Source of the DNA: Oehlia diaphana
Lineage: Eukaryota; Glomeromycota; Glomeromycetes; Glomerales; Glomeraceae
Reading direction: 5' to 3'
DNA: 25,518 nt
Assembly (NCBI GenBank): GCA_003833135.1
Contig: QZLH01000262.1
Coordinates: forward strand, 1 to 25,518
How positions within the stretch are numbered: the first letter of the stretch is position 1; every line of letters begins with the position of its first letter. Positions 18,399-25,518 of this stretch are shown piece after piece. The translations under genes and the position numbers were made by a program. Under the pieces are notes generated by a model. The model was not told the DNA's origin. It saw only the letters and a program-made list of their open reading frames with translations, and did not search any database.

Positions 18399-19426
18399 TG
18401 ATTGGTAACAATCTTTTAGACCATGCATACTATTTTTTTATTATAGAACAATTAAGGAAATCTGGATCGGCAAATAAGATTGCCAGCAAAGATCCAGGGA
18501 TTTTATTCTAAAACTTTCTCGTATATTCTCAAAATTATTACATATATTTTTGTAAAAAGACCGTTTGATGATCTTTATATATAGATAGTATCAAATTCTT
18601 TATTGTTAAATTAAGGGAATGTTGTTGATCAGATTTTCATGATGTGATCATATTAACGTAATTTTTCCCCAAAGTGCATTAAGTTCAATCCTGCAAATTG
18701 TATAAAAAGATGATGTCCCAGTTAGTAAATTCTTTTATTGGTCTCATGCAAGAAAAGCAATAATTAAACAAAAAATTCAAACTGATTAAATCTTACATCA
18801 AACCTATCTCTAATCAAATGAACTTGTTTTTTACACAAAATAATAATAAAGTAAGTTGTGTCATCACAATATTAATCAATTTTCCCACCTTTACAGATAT
18901 TTCAAAACAAACCGGACATAATACTCCTTTTACTATATATCAGCTTCACCTCTGATCATTATCACGAGTACAATAGATGCAGTAAAATTTCTCATATTAT
19001 TCTCATCACATGCAACAAACAGTACAGCAAAAGCCAATAAGCATCTTCACATGCCAAATTCTTGAAAACTTTATGCAGTATCATACAATAATGCAGTTGT
19101 ATATAAGACAGAATAAAATGTTGTGAAAATTAATAGTAATGGTAAGTGTATATTACATTGCTTATTTTTTATCTCAATTGCTAATTTCTGATTTATACTA
19201 TAAATTTGAAATTACTTGATCTCTGAAAAGTTCTCTTATGAAACTTGGCTAAAATCGATACTTTCTTTATAATTTATGTGATATAGATAGGCGAACATTC
19301 TGTATATATGGGTGGGATTATTTATTTTGAATAACTAGTGTAAAAAGAGAGTATAGTCTTGTAATTAGCAATAGAAACAAATTAGTTATAGATTTTTTTT
19401 GTAAACAAATAATTTAATGCTGGGAT
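18399..19426. other. AT-rich stretch without a supported gene
   Basis: Both strands are full of stops. A 36-codon open stretch on the minus strand (about 18930-19045, CLLAFAVLFVACDENN) is followed by stops and matches nothing I know. No RNA gene or repeat structure recognised. Confidence 0.35.
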
Positions 19427-19795
19427 TCACATACTTCCTTTCTGTTTGATAGCATCATACATTTCATTTACTTCTTTAGCATTTTCTGATTTACTATACA
19501 GTATATCTGAAAAATCAAATAAAATTTCATCCACTTTAGGTATTTGCATTAAATGTTTTTTTCTTTGCAAAAAATGGTTACCATTGCTAACGATCAGATT
19601 CATGTAACTTTGTCTTCTACAGTAAAAATGTTTCATAAATCAATTACATAGATCTAGACTGTAACTAGCTGTAACTAGCATAAAATCTTCAGAGAAGAAG
19701 CATGAAGTCTCACTAGGACCCTGAATATTACTAAAAAAACTCAGATCTGAATTTGTATAAACCTTATAATTAATTTCTGTTCCAAATGTATAAAA
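19427..19795 (-). pseudogene. Unknown ORF with one internal stop
   Basis: One minus-strand frame stays open for 123 codons apart from a single TGA. It reads FYTFGTEINYKVYTNSDLSF ... CFFSEDFMLVTASYSLDLCN, stop, FMKHFYCRRQSYMNLIVSNG ... MPKVDE-like IPKVDEILFDFSDILYSKSE ... NEMYDAIKQKGSM. In DNA this AT-rich a stop is expected roughly every 12 codons, so the frame is probably a former gene. I do not recognise the family. The Ser-Glu-Asn-Ala-Lys-Glu end looks helical. No neighbour suggests a role. Confidence 0.4.
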
Positions 19796-20138
19796 TTATA
19801 TGTAGATTTTAAACTCAAATTTTGCTATCTTGGGATCTAGTAATGGATTTTAATGATCTTTAGCATGTTAGATTCGTCTCAACGAGATGAGCATTTTGAT
19901 ATATAATTCATTTTTTTAGGTGTAATATTGACTGAAATATCACATTTTAAAATTTTAGTTACACAGAATCTGAGTTATTTTAGAGGAATAGTAATAACGC
20001 CTTAATACAGAAATTAATATCAAAATAAGCGCATAGTCTAGCATCTTCTTTGATCCTGTGATTTTTTTAATTACATCATTACTGCGCCTATGATCTATAA
20101 AATGAACATGTTTTTTTTATTTTTCAGCTTTATTCACT
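19796..20138. other. Intergenic stretch with a CGTCTCAACGAGATG motif
   Basis: AT-rich. The only marked feature is GATTCGTCTCAACGAGATGAGC at about 19871-19892, a near-palindrome in a GC-richer patch. TTTTTCAG at 20121-20128 could be a splice acceptor for the ORF that follows. Confidence 0.35.
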
Positions 20139-21712
20139 ATGACTTCTTTTAACAATTATATGATTCAGATTCCTGTGGATGAATGGTCACTCCTAGGCTT
20201 TCTTAAGTATTGCAAGAAACAAAATGATTTCTCAGGACTAAAGATAAAGAGTATTACAGATACCAAATTTGCTTGGCAGCCATGCATTTATATAATAAAT
20301 TCATCACAGTTGAAAAGACAAAAGCACAGCAATGCCTTATCAAGCATAGAAAAAAAAAAGTTTTGGAAAAGTAAATTTATTGATAATATACTGAGGTTAA
20401 AGAAAAATGTATTAGTTGTTTTTGGCATAACTACATTTAGAATAAACAAGAAGTAAATACTACATCATATTGATATCCTTTTGATATCTGCTTCACATAT
20501 ATGACATAAGAATTCCCTTTTTTTTACAAAGTTAGAATTAACCACTCTTCAAAAGGAGAAAGATTTGCTGGTTGAATGTATGGTCCTTCAGCATGTATAC
20601 TCACTTCATTAAGTATGACTTTTTTTTTATAATTTTCTAATTGAGGTTGTGTTTGATTAAGCTAGATTGCTTTACGCTACTGTATAAGAAGCTGGAAAGC
20701 AATTACAAATTGTACAACAAAAAATAACTAATGAATTAGTATGTGTGATGATACTTTCTAAATTGTCTTTGCACTTATCTTCTACAAGTATCAATTAAAA
20801 TTGTACATCACTCATGAATCAATGTGAATTTCAAAGAACAAAAGAAAACAACCAGCTGAAAAAGCTTTTCCAATCATCACTTCTTCTCTAAACCTTCACC
20901 ATCTCATAAAACTGAAGATAATTCTTTTGTCTATCATAATGAAGAAATTGAGAATGCATCAGCTGAGACCTCTCTAGTAATATTTTTTTCATTTGATGTG
21001 CATAAGCTCATTTCTAATCTGTATTGTGATACTGGATTTGCATTTCTGGAGGATGAGATAGATGTTTTTTTCTAAAATCATCCTTATATTGCTAAAGATG
21101 TCAAAACTAAGTCCAGAAAGTGTAGATCAAAAAAAGATACAGGAAGCTTAATCTCAACCAAAAGTCTAAATGAAATAATAAAAACTTCTTTATGAATGTA
21201 CAAAGCGGAACAGAAAATGAAATTGTTGATGCAGGACAAACACTCAATGGTGAATCTGAATCATCTGTTTAAGAAACAAAAAAATTGGAGAAGGTAAAGG
21301 ATAAGGATGGTAAAACTATTACAGTTATTGAAAATTTTACTTGTATTAATAATGAAAAACCTGAACCAATATTATGTTTAGATATGACATAGATTAGGAA
21401 AATTTAAGGTATCTTTGATCCAAATAAAAATTAATTCTAAATGAAGTTATATAAGAAAGTTTACATTATCCTAACTTTTAGCAAAGCTTCAGAAGTTAAA
21501 AAATCCATCCAAAAAGAATCAGAATAAGTATCCACTAATTCTTCTAGTCTAACTAATGAGAAGGTTTTAAAAAAAAAGTGTGAAAAATTTGAAAAGTGTT
21601 TCTTGAAAACTGAAAAATGGCTTAACTTAGCATTATTCCTGTAATATCTAATAATTTTCTAAGATCTGATTCCCATTCAGATGTAACATTTTATTCTAAA
21701 GATTCGCAATAA
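20139..21712 (+). pseudogene. Decayed gene of unknown repeated family
   Basis: Opens with 105 intact codons (20139-20456): MTSFNNYMIQIPVDEWSLLG, LKYCKKQNDFSGLKIKSI, WQPCIYIIN, RLKKNVLVVFGIT. After a stop-rich gap, coding-like sequence reappears on the same strand: PSPSHKTEDNSFVYHNEEIE (from about 20897), HKLISNLYCDTGFAFLEDEI, YIAKDVKTKSRKCRSKKD, then TENEIVDAGQTLNGESESSV and KDKDGKTITVIENFTCINNE (to about 21390), each interrupted by stops. The order (structured N-terminus, then a Ser/Lys/Glu-rich middle) suggests one old gene. A splice acceptor may precede the first ATG. I do not know the family, and linking all blocks as one gene is inference. Confidence 0.4.
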
Positions 21713-22265
21713 AAAATTTAACTAATGCACAATTAATTTGTGTACATTTTTGCTTTTTGATTTCATATTAATCTTTTTTTCTGACTAATCCTATGATGTT
21801 GTCCACCTGCTTTATTTTTGAGTTGATGTTTAATTAATTTTTATATTACATGATTGGTTAATTGAGTATGTGATGACCTACTAATTTTAATCTTAATATG
21901 TACACTTTTAACCTGTATATTATTAAACAAAAATAAAATTTAGAAAAAAAAGATTTATCAGTTATACCAGTTTTTTATTTCACTTTTTATTAATTTTATT
22001 TTTTTGTAAATGAAATAAAAAAATTTTTGTTTTTTAAAAATTTTTTTATTTTTTTTTATGCTATTGTCAGTATAAATAAATGCAACTTTTTAGGTCTGAA
22101 CTTATGATAATGTTACAAATGTTAACCCTGCCACAAACTTCTTAATACTAATGTTTATCTAATATTAAACTTTGACAATTATTGACCATATGAAATATAT
22201 TGGTAATTGAGTTCTGAAATATGTCAGCCCATTTTTATCTTTTCAGCTACACTTAATCAGTATTA
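21713..22265. other. AT-rich stretch without a gene
   Basis: T-rich low-complexity DNA, including near-pure T/A at 21960-22060. No frame, repeat unit or inverted repeat worth calling. Confidence 0.4.
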
Positions 22266-22490
22266 TCAGAACAACTTCTTACCTTTCAAATTAGTTATAG
22301 TTAATCCATTATATCTCTTAAATTTTATGAACAATGTATCTTCTGCAACTCCCATTAATCTATTTACCAGCCCTCACATGTCAATTTTTCGCCAATATAA
22401 TTTTGCTTCAAGTCTCTTTATTATATCTGATTTAACATGTTTTAGCTATTCTTTCACTGCTATATATTACGCAGATTTTTGCTATTGGCC
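22266..22490 (-). pseudogene. Unknown protein fragment, minus strand
   Basis: The minus strand reads YIAVKE, stop, LKHVKSDIIKRLEAKLYWRK and IDM, stop, GLVNRLMGVAEDTLFIKFKR then YNGLTITNLKGKKLF before TGA 22268-22266. The mixed amphipathic composition looks like real protein. The open plus-strand frame over the same bases is Phe/Tyr/Ile-rich and is its shadow. Family not recognised. Two internal stops make it dead. Confidence 0.4.
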
Positions 22491-23212
22491 AATTCAATTA
22501 CCTGAACATTTTGATGTTGACTTTATATACTTCAGCCTATGTTATATGTATAAATACAGCACCCTAAAATCTGTCATGTTCAGCTTTATTTAGATTCTCT
22601 TCAAATATACTTGTAAGAATATTTTAATTATTTAACGTATTTTCCCTATCTCGTAATCTTAAAAGGATATTTTTAAATCTTATTGATCATTTTCCAATTG
22701 CTGTTAAATAATATTCAGTTCATAAAGGTTCATTTTTCTTTTCTGAAAATACTTTTTTTAGTCTCATGTCAATTAATTCTAGCATTCTTTATTTTACCAT
22801 ACTTTTTTCATCAATTATGAAATACCTTATATCTTGTATTCTTTTTTATAATTTTTTAGACGAATACCATTTAAGTTATCCTTTTTGTTTTTTCAGTTAT
22901 TAGTATGAAAAGGATTAAATAAATAGTTGTTTCATTAATGTTAAATACAACTACTTCTGTTAGTACAATCACAAGTATTGGTAAACTGACTGCTAATGCA
23001 GTGTTGGCACATTAGCCATTTGGCTAGGGGGCCATTAACTGTTTGGCAGTTTGGCTGTAACCAAAATAGCTAAAAAAATCTTGGCCATTAATACATAAAG
23101 TTATTTTTGTATTACTTTTATAAAATAAGATTTTTCAATTCTTGCAGTTCTTATAATCATTATTAATGGTTCAACATGTTGCCTTGAAATGGTATCATTG
23201 TAGTGTTTAAAG
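22491..23212. other. AT-rich stretch with a possible hAT-type left end
   Basis: At 22999-23009 CAGTGTTGGCA, followed by ATTAGCC-TTTGGC and repeated TTTGGC, looks like the left terminus of a hAT MITE. No right end with a matching 8-bp duplication was found. The rest has no supported gene. Confidence 0.35.
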
Positions 23213-23461
23213 TTTTGCATAAATCAGTTCAGATCAGATTTTATCAGATTTTAATCCAATCTGATCAGATTCAGATCTATCAATTTAAATTCGGATCTGA
23301 AATTCAGATCTATATTTGAAATCTGAATCTGATCCGCAGATTTAAATTTAAAATCTGGATCTGATCTGATTCAAATCTAAATCTGATCTGAATCTGATCT
23401 GAATCCAATTTCAATTAAATCAAATTCAGATTAGATTTAGATCAGATCAGATTTGATATAA

Positions 23462-23903
23462 GTAAAAATGCCGTTACTATTAGTTTTAGTAATTTTATTT
23501 AGATTTTTATGAGTAAAAATGCTGGTACTATCAGTCAGCATTTTTTTTCATTTTTTACAGTTTAAAATGCTAGAACTATCAGTTTTAGCATTTTTTTTGC
23601 ATTTTTACAAGTATAAATGCCAGAACTATCAATTTTGGCATATTTTTTACATTTTTACAAGTAAAAATGCTGGAACTATCAGTTTCAGCATTTTTTTCTG
23701 TATTTTTGCAAGTAAAAATGCCAGAACTATTGTTTTTAGCTTTTTTTGCATTTTTGCAAGTAAAAACACTAGAACAATCAGTTTTAGCATTTTTTTGCAT
23801 TTTTTGCAAGTAAAAATGCCAGAATAATAGTTTCAGCATTTTTTGCATTTTACAAGTAAAAATGCCAGAACTATTAGTTACAGTACTTTTATTGCATTTA
23901 TAA
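23462..23903 (+). repeat. Minisatellite, ~50-bp unit, about 9 copies
   Basis: Units start at about 23462 and repeat every 46-52 bases with the plan GTAAAAATGCCAGAACTATC, AGTTTTAGCA, T-run, GCATTTTTGCAA. Phe/Ser-rich plus-strand and Lys/Thr-rich minus-strand frames through it are by-products of the repeat. Confidence 0.85.
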
Positions 23904-23965
23904 TTGGATCATAATGATCCAATCCTGATTCGATAAATCTAATTCAGATTCAATATGATGGATTC

Positions 23966-24157
23966 CAGTAATAGGAATTTCCAGTTTCCAATAAAAATTT
24001 TACTGGAAACTGGAATCTGGAACATTGGAATTTTGATTCCAAATTGATTCCAATGATTTCTGGAATCTGGAAATTTGATTCCAATACTTCAAAAACCATT
24101 GGAATCAATCTGGAATACATGTTTCCAGATTCCAGATTCCAGAAAATGCCAACACTG
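23966..24157. mobile_element. hAT-type MITE, 192 bp
   Basis: Starts CAGTAATAGGAATTTC and ends as the complement of CAGTGTTGGCATTTTC, imperfect CAG-initial inverted repeats. The 8-bp flank ATGGATTC is exact on both sides (23958-23965, 24158-24165). The interior is built of repeated GGAATCTGGAA/TTCCAGATTCC units in both orientations. It is inserted in the GATC-rich element. Confidence 0.8.
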
Positions 24158-24337
24158 ATGGATTCAGATTATACAATTTTAAATTTGAATCTGAACTTCA
24201 GATTAAAAATTTAAATCTGAATTTGATCTGCAGGTCATAAATATTCAATTCAATCTGAATTTGATGGATCAAATCCAGATTAGATTAGATCAGATCAGAT
24301 ATTTTGCAGAATCTTAGTAGTGTTTTTTAATTCTCTC

Positions 24338-24417
24338 TTGATCTTCCAATAGGTCATGTGCATTGAAAGCTTCCAATCAAAATTTTGTACTATTGGAATT
24401 GGCTATTGGAAGATCAA
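24338..24417. repeat. 80-bp hairpin with 15-bp perfect stem
   Basis: TTGATCTTCCAATAG at 24338-24352 is the exact complement of 24403-24417. TTCCAAT/ATTGGAA repeats inside could pair as well. It may be a small MITE or a structured RNA; nothing decides between them. Confidence 0.6.
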
Positions 24418-24584
24418 TACTGCTTCTAATGCTTCCAATACTATTTCGGTAATAGATAATCTTATACAACTTAAAAAATTTTAAAAATGAAAGATATTAT
24501 TAATCATTTTTTTCTCATACTTTCTAAAATGAGTACTAAAAGAAAATATAAACTAAAAAACTATTATTTAATATATATATAAAA

Positions 24585-25028
24585 GTACTTGGCAAATAAA
24601 ATAATTGGAATAATTATGCTGTTTGTCTTGCATGTTCTGAAAATTTAGAAAAGAATGAACTTTCAAAGCTTACATTTACAAATAAAAAATTACAAGTAAA
24701 AAATTATTTAAAAAATTGCGCATTTTTTTAAGAAAAAATTGGTAGTCAGAAAGAAGTGGATGCTATTATTAATCTAACAAATAATAAAAATGAAGAAAAC
24801 ACAAAAAAATGGTTAAAAGCAGCTTCAGACTTTGGTAAGATTGGAAAAGAAAAGGTATTAAAATATTTAGAATCTATGTAAAGTAATCTTGATACTGTAT
24901 TTTTTAAAACAATAGAAGGAGTAGTTTCTTCTACTCAATCTTTTACCTCAATCTCAATAATATCATCTAAACGCCATCTTCATCTGATTAAAACTGGTGA
25001 TAATATGATGGGAAATATTCTTGTTTAG
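24585..25028 (+). pseudogene. BED-finger hAT transposase N-terminus remnant
   Basis: One frame of 148 codons with three internal stops. It reads NWNNYAVCLACSENLEKNEL, then TFTNKKLQVKNYLKNCA, a stop, IGSQKEVDAIINLTNN, KKWLKAASDFGKIGKEKVLK, and a Ser/Thr-rich end. The C-x2-C followed by V-N-L-NC is the layout of a BED finger, but the first zinc His appears replaced by Tyr (VKNYLKNC where VKNHLKNC would be expected). No RNase H-like core follows. It is unrelated in detail to the intact transposase at 14582. Confidence 0.55.
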
Positions 25029-25080
25029 ACACTTACATCAGGAAATTATATAGTGCGAAAAGTTGCGCAAGTTTACACAT

Positions 25081-25410
25081 CATAATATTTCGTAAGTTTC
25101 CAGACCCGCCGCAAGTTTGCGTAAGCGTAATATTTTGTAACTTTTTAAAATATTTCGAAATATTATGATATGCAAAGCTTCGTAATTTTACGATTTGTAA
25201 TATTCCGTAATTTTGCGGTTCACAATATTTCGTAATTTTACATAATATTTTGTAAGTTTTCAGACCTGCCGCAAGTTTGCGTAAATGTAATATTTTGTAA
25301 CTTTTTAAAATATTTCGAAATTCTATGATGCGTAATGCTCCATAATTTGACGATTCGTAATATTCTGTGATTTTACACAACGTAATATTTCGTAATGTTT
25401 CAAAATATTT
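25081..25410 (+). repeat. Tandem repeat, ~160-bp unit, 2 copies with short subrepeats
   Basis: CATAATATTT-GTAAGTTT-CAGACC-GCCGCAAGTTTGCGTAA starts at 25081 and again at 25241. Inside each unit the motif CGTAATATTTCGTAA recurs with variations every 17-22 bases, with unusually many CpG for this window. A 131-codon minus-strand frame through it is a repeat by-product. Confidence 0.8.
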
Positions 25411-25518
25411 TGATAAGTAATACTTCATTTTCTTTACTATAAGTTTATATAATGTATGTTTTATTAGATATAATTTTATTAAACTATAAAAAATTACAAG
25501 TATTTATTAATATATACA

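Larger units (their letters stand above)
23220..24301. mobile_element. Composite GATC-rich inverted-repeat element with internal minisatellite
   Basis: Blocks rich in CAGATCAGAT/GATCTGAATC lie at 23222-23459 and, inverted and less exact, at 23930-24301. Between them are nine ~50-base minisatellite units. TTTTGCA occurs just outside both ends (23213-23219, 24302-24308), possibly a target duplication. A 21-nt perfect palindrome (ATTGGATCAT arms, A centre) lies at 23903-23923. It has no coding capacity. A hAT MITE is inserted in the right arm. Borders are approximate. Confidence 0.55.

Noticed and set aside
18930..19045. Short minus-strand coding-like run (LLAFAVLFVACDENN)
   Set aside because: Only 36 codons between stops; within chance expectation and no recognised family.
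23519..23848. Phe/Cys-rich plus-strand and Lys/Asn-rich minus-strand ORFs
   Set aside because: Translations of the ~50-bp minisatellite; periodic and without domain.
22999..24157. One large hAT element from CAGTGTTGGCA (22999) to TGCCAACACTG (24157)
   Set aside because: The 8-bp flanks differ (TGCTAATG and ATGGATTC), whereas 23966-24157 has an exact duplication, so the right end belongs to the short MITE.
23213..24308. TTTTGCA pair as a certain target duplication
   Set aside because: Only seven bases in AT-rich DNA, so kept as possible and not called as a separate feature.
25033..25428. 131-codon minus-strand ORF
   Set aside because: Runs through the 160-bp tandem repeat; composition follows the repeat unit.

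Overview
The window looks like an AT-rich, transposon-packed accessory region of a fungal nuclear genome, most likely an arbuscular mycorrhizal fungus (Glomeromycotina, Rhizophagus-like). The reasons are the base composition, short GT-AG introns with T-rich acceptors, and remnants of families I associate with these genomes: Crinkler-like genes, FAR1-type zinc-finger genes, BED/RNase H-like hAT transposases, a Helitron-type zinc module and lysine-rich ORF1 proteins of LINE-like elements. The organism is inferred from recognition by eye, not from a search. I found no rRNA, tRNA or CRISPR and no intact host housekeeping gene.

Layout. Bases 1-520 are AT-rich with an imperfect duplication. Four copies of one LINE-like, ORF1-only family follow as two head-to-head pairs: A (520-1896, minus) with C (2667-4278, plus), and B (7140-9065, minus) with D (about 9904-11385, plus). 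A and B form one subfamily, C and D a strongly diverged one. All four share the 5' terminus, and B and C share an identical 27-base A/T tail. Between A and C lies a broken coiled-coil gene. C has split a Crinkler-like pseudogene (5166 down to 2463). Next come a broken DDE-transposase-like ORF (5356-5781) and a FAR1-type gene (6708-9876). The FAR1 gene is cut by a TA-flanked Tc1/mariner-type element (7004-9636), which itself received copy B and a second TA-flanked MITE (9278-9536).

From 11.5 to 14.3 kb there are short tandem repeats, two inverted-repeat elements and a Helitron zinc-module remnant. The only apparently intact gene is a five-exon hAT transposase (14582-17149, 758 aa). It sits in a complete hAT element (14378-17399) with 11-bp terminal inverted repeats, a perfect 8-bp target duplication and dense subterminal GTCC/GGAC arrays.

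From 17.4 to 22.5 kb there are decayed protein-coding remnants of repeated families, several of unknown function. From 23.2 to 24.3 kb a GATC-rich inverted-repeat element carries nine ~50-bp minisatellite units and has been hit by a 192-bp hAT MITE. The window ends with a BED-finger hAT remnant and a ~160-bp tandem repeat.

The genes do not form a pathway. The window records successive insertions whose order can be read from nesting, target duplications and rejoined reading frames. The hAT at 14.4 kb appears to be the youngest and best preserved element.
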